Of a DNA stretch of 64,000 nucleotides, positions 1-10,470 are shown piece by piece. The position numbers were made by a program, and so were the translations under genes. The stretch spans positions 37,275,254-37,339,253 of the forward strand of contig OY821781.1 of the NCBI GenBank assembly GCA_963682175.1, written 5' to 3'. Below the pieces are notes generated by a model. The model saw only the letters and a program-made list of their open reading frames with translations. It made no database searches and was not told where the DNA came from. The DNA is from Triglochin maritima (lineage: Eukaryota; Streptophyta; Magnoliopsida; Alismatales; Juncaginaceae). Every line of letters begins with the position of its first letter. The stretch's first letter is position 1.

Positions 1-243
1 GGATGGTTTGTTGTACCCGTGTATTACAATGCTACATTGGGAGAGTCCATCTACCATGACGAAGTCATGCAGAAAGTTGATTATTGCTCATTTAGGGAGT
101 TATAAACATTACATTCGTTTAGAATTAACTTAGGGATTTCCATTACCTCCTATAACGACCTAGTGGTTTCAAATGCAAGACGAGCTGGATGGGAGGTGGA
201 GTACGAAAGTAGGAGAGCATGTTGGGACCCGTTACGTAGTAGA
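1..243 (+). other. Unassigned coding-like fragment
   Basis: The first bases read in frame 1 as GWFVVPVYYNATLGESIYHD and continue to a TAA at about 103-105. A second frame then reads FRINLGISITSYNDLV... NARRAGWEVEY and stops near 250. The two pieces look like one frameshifted coding remnant entering from outside the window. I do not recognise the family. It lies convergent to the PMD pseudogene. It could be chance open frame. Confidence 0.25.
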
Positions 244-484
244 TTTTGATTGTAATTTGTAATGTATTGGTTAAATCACTATTCTTTTAATGTGTAATTT
301 GTTCATGTTGTTTTCTTATCGTGTTATTTTTTTATTAGATTTCAAATTTGAAATGCATCAAATATAACAAATAGGGAGAAGATATGTTCGTCAGAAAGAA
401 ATAATAAGAGTACAACAAGTATGCAAATAGAAATACAAATAATAAGAGTTCAACAGATAATAAAGTAAATAACGTACAAGCCGA

Positions 485-2480
485 CTACAACTCATCATCC
501 GAATCGTGGTCGGAAATGCCCAACTGATTGTTCCACACCTGTATGAAGTCATCCCAACCTTCACATGTAGATCTCGTCTCCTCATTCGGCATCTGGTCCC
601 TATAATCCAGAAATGGTTGCGCAAGCCGTACGCCCTACTCATGCACTTGGTCTAACATCAAAATTATTGTACATTAACAAGAAAAACAAAATATACAATA
701 CAAATAAATAAATAAAAAATAATTTACAAAAACTTAGTGCAACGCCACATGTCCTATCTAGTGGTCTCTCAGGTCTCGGAGCGGTACTGCGCACGAGAAC
801 TGGATGTGAGCACGTACCGAACCAATCCAAATAATCTGCATGACAAGTGGAGGGGTCGGCTACGTGTGAGATCTCCAAGGTGAAGTCGGCCTCCTTTGGG
901 AAATGTCCTCCAAATCAATTCCACGCTTGAGGCATTGTACCTGATATCGTACGTCGTCGCAATCGCAGACTGCACTGCATGCTCTTGTATCGGGATGTCA
1001 ACCGGGATAACCTGAACGTACCCTAACTGACGCAAGACGCGATCAGGCAAATAAGGATCCATGATATCCCGATAACGAATAACATCTATCAATAAAGTCC
1101 TCGACACAGCCGCAACAGGCTCAGGACCATAGGGCAACCACTTTATCTAAACGTTTATACGTTAATAATAATAAAAATAAAATTTAAATAAACGTGAATG
1201 ATATAGAGTTTTATACATGCGATGTAGTAATCTGATCTAGCCGTCTACGAATGGAATGGAATCGCCCTTCGCTCTTATCCTCGCTCCGGACAACCCACAT
1301 ACGCGAACGAGGATAACCTGACTCAATGATTTGCCACTCTCGATGCCGACAGAAAGGAGGAAAATACTCATATATCCAAGACAGCAACAACGTAAGACAA
1401 CCCGCCATACCAGATTAATCAGCACGACTAGCTATCCCCAACTGACGATACAGGTATGCCAACGTCGTTGACCCCCATGAGTATTGACCAATCATATACC
1501 GGTCCCTAGCCTCCAATAGGTTGTGTGGTCTGACTCTGCAACTACTCTTATTGAGAAACAAGACGCATCCGAGCAGTAAGAACAGGTAGGCAGTAACCTA
1601 CGAATCCGCGGTGGACGTCCGCGTCTGCAAAAGTCGTTAACATTGTCGATGCTAACACCACCACCACTCCAAAAAGGGCTATCCCTCTCTAGATCATCGA
1701 CGCTTACCCTGAGCAACTATAATACATAACTTTTCAGCTCAGGCATCGATGCCTGAGCACTGACCATACGACCCTCAACAAGAAGCTGCAGAATCTGGAA
1801 TAAGTCGTGCAACATGATCGTCATCTCTCCGAAAGGCAAGTGGAAAGAGTTGGTGTCAGGCTGCCACCGATCCACAAATGTGGAAATCAACGGCATGTCA
1901 AGGCAGGGGAACATGTTGTTAGGCAAGAGACCCAATCCACTATGAGTAATGCCCCCCGTGATACTATCACTCAAAACTGAGCGCCAACCCTGCAATGTAG
2001 TATATGCCCTGGGCCGATACACTTCAGAACGTTCCGATCCTTGCTCTCCCAAACACTCAGAATGACGTTGTCATCTAAAGGACCACCGGGCATCACACCA
2101 GTCACAATCCAAGAATCGTCCTCAACCTTCTTCTTCTTCTGAGCTCGGGCATCTGCAGTGCACAAACTTGAATCACCGGTCACAAACCTACCACCTCCAC
2201 CCTTCCGAATTACTCACTCAGCGGAAGAAGAACTACTATGTCGCCCCCATCCTCTACTATACTGATGCCTCTCCTCCTCCTGCCGCTCCAACTCCAACCC
2301 ATACCGACCCCCATCGTCACTCTCATCGTCACTCTCCACCTCATCCAAATCCTCGTCGTCGTCGAAAGAATCCTCACGTGTCTGACGACGACGTAAACTA
2401 TCCCTCTCCATCCTAACCGAAACAGATATCCCCCGTCTACGTGGATGACGAGGTGTTGGATCCTCTTCGTAAGCACATAC
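485..2480 (-). pseudogene. Plant mobile domain (PMD / MAIN-like) gene, decayed
   Basis: Reading the minus strand from right to left gives the PMD landmarks in order. First is an acidic N-terminal stretch (about 2411-2214, rich in D/E/S). Next is a PGGPLDD motif (about 2090), then a block with FVDRWQPDTNSFHLPFGEMT (about 1890-1800), then YSWGSTTLAYLYRQLGIAS (about 1485-1430). After that come SWIYEYFPPF (about 1380-1350), YLPDRVLRQLGYVQVIP (about 1060-1005), HADYLDWFGTCSHP (about 845-805), and an acidic C-terminus ending at a stop at 485-487. Pieces lie in different frames. There is a frameshift near 2050, one near 880-900, and an in-frame TAA near 1420. Probable AT-rich introns lie at about 1149-1220 and 645-735. 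PMD proteins are plant-specific and derive from or travel with transposons. The gene is non-functional as read. Confidence 0.7.
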
Positions 2481-2621
2481 AACGCGTAAGGGTTATGAAT
2501 TTTACTCTTCCTCCACGGTAACCCGGTAACTATTAATTAAATTTTAGAAATAAAATGTTGTTAAATGGATTTAAGCATTTAAATCAACAAATTTATTAAT
2601 TATTTTTAACTAATTATTACT

Positions 2622-2655
<34 letters not shown>
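2622..2655. repeat. (AAT)n microsatellite
   Basis: About 34 bp of uninterrupted ATA/AAT trinucleotide repeat directly beside a GC-rich hairpin. Confidence 0.9.
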
Positions 2656-2662
2656 TGGGAGG

Positions 2663-2681
2663 GGCGTCTGCGGGAGACGCC
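2663..2681. repeat. Perfect 7-bp stem hairpin, GC-rich
   Basis: GGCGTCT (2663-2669) and AGACGCC (2675-2681) form a perfect inverted repeat around a 5-nt loop in otherwise AT-rich DNA, 8 bp upstream of the long G tract. Confidence 0.7.
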
Positions 2682-2689
2682 TTCCCAAT

Positions 2690-2713
2690 GGGGGGGGGGG
2701 GGGGGGGGGGGGG
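2690..2713. repeat. 24-nt uninterrupted G tract
   Basis: G fills every position from 2690 to 2713. Such a run is rare in plant DNA. It could form a quadruplex and is also a likely place for sequencing or assembly length error. Confidence 0.9.
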
Positions 2714-3060
2714 CTGCTCCCGCGGACGCGCACCCCAATTTTTTTTTAAAATTAAATAAATGGTACATTTTACCAGATTCGAGTGCACTGGGCGTTCACT
2801 AGCTCCTTTCCTGGCATCCGAGACATTCTTTTTGATGAGTATGAGAGGAAGATGAAGAGAGAGTGGTGGTAGGAGAGTGAAATGAAGAGATATATAAATA
2901 GAAATGAGAGAATGACAAAATAATAATTGAGACGAACGATTTAAGTAATCTTGGGACGGCATTTAACATTTCGGTAAAATAAAGTGACAAATTAATAGTT
3001 GTCATACCTCAATAGGATACCTCAGTTGAGGGATATAACGAAGATTAATCTTCGATGATG
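2714..3060. other. Non-coding, no gene seen
   Basis: GC-rich flank of the G tract, then AT-rich sequence with a purine-rich block at about 2850-2900. The open frames here are low-complexity (poly-Leu, poly-Pro) and are not credible genes. Confidence 0.5.
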
Positions 3061-3079
3061 TGTGTATATAAAATCTTAT

Positions 3080-3491
3080 AATTATTTTTATAACTAATTA
3101 GTAAGACTATTCTATCAATAGACTAGTCCAATTTCATAGCCGAAACAATTGAAAGTGGCCAAGTCATATGAAAACGACATCTTAACAAACATGTTTGGTT
3201 TTTTAAACAAAAACTTCTAAATTGAAAAAAATCTGAAGAAGATTGATTTGAACAGAGAATGGTAGCAAGTCAACAGATTGGAACATTATCTAACGATTGG
3301 AAGATTAATTATGTTACACATGCTAAACTTAGTTGTTGGAATGAAATCATTCGTTTTATATTATAGTTTGTCCCTCTTCCACTCCAGAAAGATGAAAATC
3401 ATCATCAATAATATTAGTTGAGATTTACAAATGTCCATTTTATGTTCTCAATTCGCTTAGAAAATTCTCTTTAAAACTTAACATGATGAAA
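3080..3491. repeat. Duplicated 3' flank of the GT47 tandem pair (copy 1)
   Basis: This stretch aligns by eye to 34600-34990 (shared landmarks GACTAGTCYAA, CAAAGTATTGGAAC/AGATTGGAACATTATC, TTGGAATGAAATCATTC). The second copy lies downstream of E2. Here it is separated from E1 by the B1 retrotransposon. The two copies mark a segmental duplication that predates B1 insertion. Confidence 0.65.
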
Positions 3492-3507
3492 GCAAGAGTA
3501 AGACGAT

Positions 3508-3826
3508 TGTTAGAAATTGGTTCAATTTTGTTATGGTGGAAACATGATAAAACAGTCGACCTGTGGAGAAGTCCGGTCGATCGAAATTATCAGCATCGCT
3601 CAGAGGTGAAGAACGATCGATCGAAAATAACAAACACTTTTCAGATGTGAATGTCGGCCAACCAATGGTGACTCCGGTCGACCGGAAAGTGGTTCAGAAC
3701 TGAAGATAACCTTGGAGTGGTCGACCGTTGCCTACGCTTTCTGCATGAGTTGTCTATTTAAGAGCTTTTGAGCGCTTGTATACAACACATTATTCTTATT
3801 TCCTTCATTGAGTATTGAGAGATTAG
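3508..3826 (+). repeat. B1 5' LTR, left part (U3)
   Basis: Aligns to the first half of the 3' LTR at 12329. Ends in the ATTAG target site (3822-3826) of solo LTR S1. Contains a palindrome array and a TATTTAAG box at 3755-3762. Confidence 0.85.
3553..3727. promoter_or_regulatory. Paired-palindrome array in B1 5' LTR
   Basis: CGGTNNACCG-type sites start at 3553, 3574, 3614, 3655, 3675 and 3718 (some with one or two mismatches). Pair spacings are 21 and 20 bp, and the first to third site is 61 bp. The array lies about 30 bp upstream of the TATTTAAG box at 3755. Function is inferred only from order and position. Confidence 0.7.
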
Positions 3827-4102
3827 TGTTGGCTTTTTGGCATTTTAATCTTAATTTTGATGATTAACAAACTAATATTATGCACATCTTCAATTAGAAC
3901 ACTACACACATCATATTGTCAAATTGCATAGATATTGTGTATTCCTAACAATGTAGGTGATCAAACCAATGGACTAATCAACTTCAAGATCAACGCTCAA
4001 GACTTGTAATCAAAACTCAAGGACTTCATATGTAATTTTCTATTTATTTTAGTTATAGGATCAAATGTACACTTGATGCACAAAGGATAAACCCGTCTCT
4101 AT

Positions 4103-4894
4103 TGGTCGACCGTTGGCCTCTCTGTCTACCAAACTTGTTCCCAACGGATGACTGAGTGACTCTCGGTGAACCGTGTTCTTAGAGTCAGTAACGACTTGAT
4201 CTTCCTGGAATCCTTTTTTCGGTGTACCGAACCATACCCGGCCAACCGTCGCCTTAGAGTCGGTAACCACTTGATCTTCCTGGAAACCTTGTGTCGGTTT
4301 ACCGACCTCTACCCGGTCAATTGTTTCCTTATCCCCAATAGCTTCAAAATTTTCTCTGGATATCTCTATTCGGTGTACCGAAGGAGTAACGGTCATCCAA
4401 ACGTCACTTATGTATTTTGGCCTAAACCACTTCATCTTATTGGCCACGTGGCACAAACTAACTCCAACAAACTTATCTTTTGTCGTTTAGCAGCAACCTT
4501 TGAAACGTCCATTTCGGTCTACCAATTACCCTTCGGTTTACCGAAGACTTGTTGTCAATCAAAACATAACGGCTATTTTTCCACGTAATATTTCGACTGT
4601 TATCGATAAACCAATTTCCCAGGCAATGTCAGCAGAAAACCCGTACATGTATCGGTCAACCGACATTGCCACGGTCTACCGAACAAGAACACCAACTCAC
4701 AACAATTTTTTACTGTCCAATTGGAACGGTGAACCGATGTGTGCTTGGTCAACCGAATTTAATTACTCGATATTAAGAAAAAGTTACTGGAAGTTGGTGA
4801 ACTGTTATCCGACCCATAGTCGGTCAACTGAGTTCTTCAATCTGACCAATCAACCCACATTTTGTCGGACGACCGTTGGTGTCCTGGTCGACTG
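4103..4894. promoter_or_regulatory. Paired-palindrome array in S1, exact 19-bp pairs
   Basis: Pairs of CGGTNNACCG-like sites start at 4103/4122, 4220/4239, 4295/4314, 4371/4390, 4515/4534, 4653/4672, 4727/4746, 4802/4821 and 4866/4885. Every pair is spaced 19 bp. Pair-to-pair distances cluster at 64-76 bp or about double that. The two central bases vary (CG, GT, TT, GA, CT, CA) while the arms CGGT and ACCG are mostly kept. The TATA box follows 98 bp after the last site. Confidence 0.8.
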
Positions 4895-4991
4895 AATTCG
4901 TCCTGAATTCTGCCCGAGCTTTAGTCACATGTTGTTTGTTATTGGTACAAACATCACCAACTTACCATAACGGTTCTATTTGTTTTGAAGG

Positions 4992-5000
4992 CTATATAAG
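4992..5000 (+). promoter_or_regulatory. TATA box of S1 LTR
   Basis: CTATATAAG, 98 bp after the end of the palindrome array; matches the LTR core-promoter position in S2. Confidence 0.65.
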
Positions 5001-5511
5001 ATTCACTTAAGAGACACATTCACTCTTCTTATTGCCAAAAATAAATCATACTCTTGTGCTCTCAATCTTCAAGCCTTCAAAGATCCACCAACTCTCAAAC
5101 TTCCATTAAATTCACTCCAAGCTTAATTCCAATCCTTGAGTGCATTCAAGTTAGAGTTCAACAACCACATTCAATTTCCATTGTGTTGTAAAGCTTCGAG
5201 GAAGAACCCTCTCGGGTTGTGAGAGGAGATCCGAGCAAGGCGAGGGTGTTCGCAAGACTCCGATTGTAAGAGGGTTTATCTTTGACCCGGAACGAAGATA
5301 ATAGTGAATTCTCAAGTAGGGATCAAAGGAGCGATCAGAACTTGAGGAGAGGACTAAATCACGGTGGTGTGATCGAACCTCTATAATCTCCAGAGTCATC
5401 TTGTAGTTTGCAATCTTTCTCTTATTATTTTAATTGTGCAATTGTTTAAGAAAATTATGAGATAATCTATTCACCTCCCTCTACATTAGTGATCGATCGA
5501 CTTACAATTAG

Positions 5512-5855
5512 GGCTAGAGAGAGATCTAGAGTGCTTTGAAGGACATATTGCCTCCATAAACTTGTAATCTTGGTTACTTCTCTTGTTGGAGAATGGAAGA
5601 AGGAAATGAAACCCGCAGGAGACCCCCAAGGACGTAGGTACGTTGCTGAACCTTGTAAAATGTTTGTGTCGTGGTTGTTTCAGGTGTGCGTTCATTTATT
5701 GCTTGTTTCTTTATTTTTGTGTTTGTGTTTTGTTGCGTATCAAGTTTAGGAGAGAAACAAAAGTTATTTTAAATTCCGCAATTAATATTCTTGTAATCCT
5801 CTTGTGCATCTAATCTCATCGTTGCATAGTAGTATCGTTAGATCATCTCCCAACA
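5512..5855 (+). repeat. B1 5' LTR, right part
   Basis: Continues the LTR after the S1 target duplication and aligns to 12690-13031. Ends CTCCCAACA. Confidence 0.85.
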
Positions 5856-5857
5856 GT

Positions 5858-5869
5858 TGGTATCAGAGC
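5858..5869 (+). other. Primer binding site of B1 (initiator Met-tRNA)
   Basis: TGGTATCAGAGC two bases after the 5' LTR, complementary to the 3' end of plant initiator methionine tRNA, the usual copia primer. Confidence 0.9.
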
Positions 5870-5886
5870 TTTGATTGCTTCTATTG

Positions 5887-6749
5887 ATGGCGGAGGATGT
5901 AAGAAACTTCCGTGTGGAGAAATTCACCAAAATGACACTTTTGCACTTGGCAAATGAGGGTTCATGCGTTGTTGTCGCTGACGGACGGATTGCTCAACAC
6001 GTACTTTGGGTGGTTAAGAAAAGAGATCGACGAAGATGACCGATAAGAACTGAGAGATGTTGAATCTCTGGGGGATATGGATAATCAAATTATGTCTTTA
6101 TGGTGTTATTCTCTTCGAGGAATCGACGACGACAATGGCCGAATATTGGAAACTGATGGAGGAAAGATTTATGAAGAAAAGCCTCAACAACAAGTTGAAT
6201 TTGAAGTGTCATCTATACACGCTTCGGATAAGGGAGAACACACTATTTGTTGATCATCTATCAATGTTCAACAAGCTTGTCTTAGATTTGACGCAGTTGG
6301 GTGTCATATTGGAAGATGATGATAAAACAATACTTTTGTTAACGTCACTCCCGGACTCGTTTGAGAATTTGGTGAATACGATCATATATGAGAAGGATTT
6401 GTTGGTGTTAGAAGAAGTCAAGGGCATGCTGATCTCTTTTGACTTGAGGAAGAATTTGGGTAGTAGCCATTCTGATAAGGGTGAAGGATTGATCGTTTCA
6501 CCGAGTGGTGGGGGCAGGATGGGTAAGAAAGGAAGTGGAAACAACAGGGGTCGATCAAAGTCAAAAGGGAGAACCTTTGAATGCTTTTTCTGCAAGAAGA
6601 CAAGTCATATGAAACGTGACTGTAGATCCTTCAAAGAGGCACAACAGAAGGGTAAAGCCCGGTTTGATTCCGCCAGTGTGGTGGAGGAACGAGATGCGGT
6701 AAACGTCCTAACAGTTTGCACTGTAGGTATCGACAAATCATTGACGTGA
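5887..6749 (+). pseudogene. B1 gag, broken
   Basis: ATG at 5887 opens a copia Gag that begins MAEDVRNFRVEKF but is frameshifted and stopped within the first 170 bp. From 6057 a 230-residue open frame holds the UBN2-type Gag region (LYTLRIRENTLFVDHLSMFN) and a CCHC zinc knuckle CFFCKKTSHMKRDC near 6580-6620, followed by KEAQQKGKA. Gag packages the element RNA in cytoplasmic particles. The frame ends at TGA 6747-6749, where related copies read W in WISDTG-like protease sequence. Non-functional. Confidence 0.85.
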
Positions 6750-8211
6750 TGGATTTCAGATACAGGAGTATCATATCACATGTGTCCAGTTAGAGGGTGG
6801 TTTATATCCTATGAACCACTCAAAGGAGGAATCGTTGTTATGAGCAACGACGCACCATGCACAACCGTTGGAATCGGTTCCATACAACTTAAGATGTTCG
6901 ATGGATGCATTCGAACGTTGACGGGAGTTTGTCTTGTTCCGGAGTTGAATAAGAACCTGATATCTCTAGGAGAGTTGGGTACTCTCGGGTGGAGATGGTC
7001 CGGCGAGGTCGGAAAGGTCAATGTCACTCATGGATCGATGACATTGATAAAAGGAACCAAGGTGGGCAATTTGTATTGGATTTAGGGAAATGTAGTAGTA
7101 GGAAAGGGTGCAACAAGTGTGTGCAAGACGACGAAGATAACATCGTCATTTGGCATATGAGGCTTGGTCATATGTCAGAAAAATGGTTTGTGCGAGTTAC
7201 ACGAACAAGGTTTGTTGAAGGGTGTTTGGAGTTGCAAATAGAATTTTCGCAAATATTGTGTTTTCGGAAAACAACACAAGATTCGATTCAAGACAATTAC
7301 CCACAAAACGAAAATCATATTGGAGTATGTGCACTCTGACTTCTGGAGATCGGCACAGGTTCGGTCAAATGGTGGAGCCGAATATTTCGTCACAATCATC
7401 GACGACTTCTCAAGGATGGAATAAGTTTATTTTTTGAAGAATGAATTTGATGTATTTGAAAAGTTAAAAGAATGGAAGGCTCAGGTGGAGAAAAGTATGG
7501 GAAAGTTTGTTAAGTACTTAATGATAGATAATGGAGGTGAATACTCCTCAAAGGAGTTCACACGTTTCTGTGAAGAAGAAGGCATCACAAGGCATTTCAC
7601 TACACCACGAAGTCCGGAACAGAACGACGTAGCTGAAAGGATGAAGATGACATTGTGTGAACGGGAAAGAAACATGAGGCTACATGTGGACCTGTTGAAG
7701 GATTTCTGGGTTGAGGAAGTCGATCTTGCGTGTTATCTGGTAAATGTCTCACTGTCATCGGCACTTGATTTAAAGACGTCTCAGGAAGTATGGATGGGTG
7801 AGCCATATGATTATTCAAGGGTGAGAATATTTGGATGCAAAGTTTATGTGTTGGTTAATGAAACACAACAGTCGAAATTGGATTCGAAATCCAGGAAATG
7901 CATTTTCGTTGGTTACGATAGGGCAGTGAAAGGATATAAGTTTTGAGATCCAATAGACAAGAAGGTGCTCATAAAGAGTAATGTAGTATTTGATGAGACA
8001 AGTTTACTTAAAAGCCTTGAGGAGAAAGAGCAGCAAGATGGTTCCATGCGGGGAGACGAAATTGAAGGGTCAAAACTTTAGAGGGTGAATCGAGTAGGGA
8101 AGTTCAATAGGAAACAATCGACTCACGAGTAGAGGAAGAGCCTGAGCAGGAGAGCATTGCTCAGGGGGAGAAAGGAGGATCACTAGGGCACCACAGAGTT
8201 ATGGTTACGAT
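6750..8211 (+). pseudogene. B1 protease and integrase region, broken
   Basis: Several frames are needed. The protease C-terminal part is at 6780-7085 (VPELNKNLISLGELG). The integrase zinc finger is at about 7150-7300 (GHMSEK, CELHEQG, KYCVFGKQH in shifted frames). The catalytic core follows: IIDDFSR, then DNGGEYSSKEF (about 7528-7560) and SPEQNDVAERMK (about 7610-7645), which carry the second Asp and the Glu of the DDE set. After it come FGCKVYVLVNE and FVGYDRAVKGYKF, ending in TGA at about 7944. Sequence then decays to the GACCC target site of the A5/S2 composite. Confidence 0.85.
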
Positions 8212-8216
8212 GACCC

Positions 8217-9495
8217 TGAAAGGAATGCGTTCTAAAAATATTCTTTTATATTTCTTTTATTCTGAATTGAATGTATAAACATTTTGTTCCATGATTAATG
8301 TATTCGTCTTTTAGAAATATTAAGGAAGATGCTCTTGGTAATTAACCGTAGTGCTTTAAAAGATAATAGTTTGCATAAATCAAAAGAAATTCACAGTCAT
8401 GGTAATTAACATTGAACATTAATTACCGAGATAAGATTGTCATGTTGGTTAAATGATATTGTAGATCTACAAATATTTTAACAACGTGAGTATATGAAAT
8501 GGAAAATATTTTCTTTCATATATTGAATAAACCTAATAAATGAAACATTATGAAATTGTGTTTGTGTCATTAATATTTTCATTGTGTCTTTGGATCCTAA
8601 GATATGAGACTTATATCTTTTCACATGAGAAGTGTGTAATTTGATTATTATCAAAAGCTATCATTACACATAGTGACAAAGATATTAGTTGATTATACAT
8701 AACTTGTGCTTAAAAAAATGTTATGTCAAAAGATTATCATTGTTCCTCTTCATTTGAGTGCACATATTATAGCATCCCTTGATAAAGTAAAATTATAATG
8801 TGGACGATGTAACTTATGTATAGTTACATATTTATAATTAGCAATTATGAGATCAAGAAAAATGTATATAATACAAAGATGACACATTCATACTTTGTAT
8901 AATATTCGTAATATCATGTGGCAATGATAGACACAAGTTATATATTACAAATCACTAAATGGATCGTGTTCTGTTCGAGTGAATAAAATATTTTTTGTTA
9001 TTTGAGTAATTATAATGTGTAGTTAGATAACGATTATAGTTTATGATATTAAATGTTTAATATCATTGCCAACATAACTTATATCCTCCTATAGGTCACA
9101 CCACAAAATTGGAAAACAAGAAATGTGATTTTATATGATGTATTAAGTTTCATGTTTTATGAAATAATATACATGTGGTAAAATAATAAAATTAATATGT
9201 CATAATAAAGACATGGTTAGAATAACAAATAAATTATTATGAGAAGTATATATTATGGGGTATAATATTTTGACATTATATATGATAATATATTACATAA
9301 TATAATGTGATCTGCAATATTATAATATATGAATTTGCTAAAACCCCAAAACTTAAATTTTGTTGGATATTAATCAAAAATTTGGTCAAGTAAAAAACAG
9401 TGAAAAATGGTACAACCGTTTGCCCACGTTTTTGCATATATTAATAAGAGATTTTCGTTGATTAATGACTGGATTTAATCCACCTTGGTCAAAGG
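8217..9495 (+). mobile_element. A5: A-family LTR fragment lacking the palindrome array
   Basis: TGAAAGGAATGCGTTCTAAAA matches the start of A-family LTRs (42546, 50298, 55583, 18801), and similarity runs for about 1.28 kb to GGTCAAAGG at 9495, where S2 begins. Near 9390-9440, where A3 carries about 400 bp of paired palindromes, A5 has only a short stretch (GTACAACCGTTTGCCC). The last 0.6-0.7 kb of the LTR, including the expected TATA region, is absent. GACCC precedes it (8212-8216) and also follows S2 (11001-11005). Confidence 0.75.
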
Positions 9496-9871
9496 TGTTG
9501 ACTTTTTGGCCTTAATCTATGTTTTGACGATTTAATCAACCTAATCTTAATTGTGATCGTGTAGAATAACACACATGTTACATTGCATATATATTACTTT
9601 GTGCTAACCTCTACAGGTGATGAAAACTCAAGGAAGAAAGGAAATCAAGTCAAGACATGTAATCAAGTTTATTTGAAGACATGTATTTTGTATTTCTTTG
9701 AGTCTTAGGAACTTTGTGTAATTGAGCATACTTGAACTAAAAACTACTCAAATACTCACTAGGTTCCCTATAGAAGTCACACACGAAATTTCACATAATC
9801 GGGACTTCAATAGATCACCCAAATTTAGACCAGAAAACACTAAACCTGAACCCAAACTGTTTGCCCACATT

Positions 9872-10364
9872 CGGTCGACCGAAACAGACTGTTCGGTCGA
9901 CCGAGTGATCAATTAATCTGTTAGTGTATAACTGCCTAAGTTCGGTCGACCGTTCAGACCTTTTCGGTCGACCGAGTCCCAAGTATTTTCCGACCGTTTG
10001 TTTTGTCATATATATACCCAACGGTCGTATTCGTATTAACCAAAAATACCCCAAATACATTTCATGTATCGGTCGACCGAGGACCTTGTTCGGTCGACCG
10101 AATATCTGTCTCTTGACAAACTCGAATCTCCTGCTGGAATTCGGTCGCCCGTTAGACCTTGGTTCGGTCGACCGAATAGAACATTGTTTGTCAACCCCAA
10201 AGTGTCTGGTGTGATTCGGTCGACCGAACCTTATTCAGTGTTCGACCGATCACTTAAGTGTACCTAAGTCTTAGCGTTGGGCGGTCGACCGTTCCTTAAT
10301 CGGTCAACCGAACTGAGTTCAAAACTGCATAACGGTCGACCGTTCAGCCCGATCCGGTCGACCG
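9872..10364. promoter_or_regulatory. Paired-palindrome array in S2, about 22-bp pairs
   Basis: Pairs start at 9872/9894, 9943/9965, 10070/10091, 10142/10165, 10217/10239, 10282/10301 and 10333/10355: seven pairs, spacings 22, 22, 21, 23, 22, 19 and 22. Eleven of the fourteen sites are the perfect CGGTCGACCG. Pair-to-pair distances are 71, 127, 72, 75, 65 and 51 bp. Confidence 0.85.
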
Positions 10365-10460
10365 AACTCATCCAGAATTGGGTCCTGCGAGTTTCTATTT
10401 TGTGTATCTTACACCAACTTATACGCAATCAACCCCAACGGCTATATTCTCTCTAATGCT

Positions 10461-10470
10461 TATAAATAGA
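10461..10470 (+). promoter_or_regulatory. TATA box of S2 LTR
   Basis: TATAAATAGA, 97 bp after the array, the same distance as in S1. Confidence 0.7.

Larger units (their letters stand above)
3827..5506 (+). mobile_element. Solo LTR S1 (SIRE-like), inserted in the B1 5' LTR
   Basis: It starts TGTTGGCTTTTTGGC and ends ...CTTACA, 1680 bp, flanked by a perfect 5-bp target duplication ATTAG (3822-3826 and 5507-5511). The interrupted B1 LTR resumes exactly after it (GGCTAGAGAGAG). The start, and the TTCACCTCCCTCTA near the end, resemble the SIRE/Maximus copia lineage; that assignment is inference. No internal coding region is present, so it is a solo LTR left by LTR-LTR recombination. Open frames inside it are by-products of the palindrome array. 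Confidence 0.9.

Noticed and set aside
3492..3507. Clean target duplication for B1
   Set aside because: The 5 bp directly before the 5' LTR (ACGAT) do not match GCAAG after the 3' LTR; a GCAAG 11 bp further left is suggestive only.
4166..4895. Open frames of 140 and 131 residues inside S1
   Set aside because: They arise because the palindrome array reads without stops in several frames (recurring GRP, RST, VDR words). No start context or domain, and they lie in a solo LTR.
5857..5871. tRNA gene at the TGGTATCAGAGC sites
   Set aside because: Only the 12-nt complement of the tRNA 3' end is present, right after each LTR; these are primer sites. No complete tRNA gene was noticed anywhere in the window.
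9872..10364. CRISPR-like or satellite array
   Set aside because: The repeat is only 10 bp, palindromic and paired, spacers are not uniform, and the context is a plant LTR.
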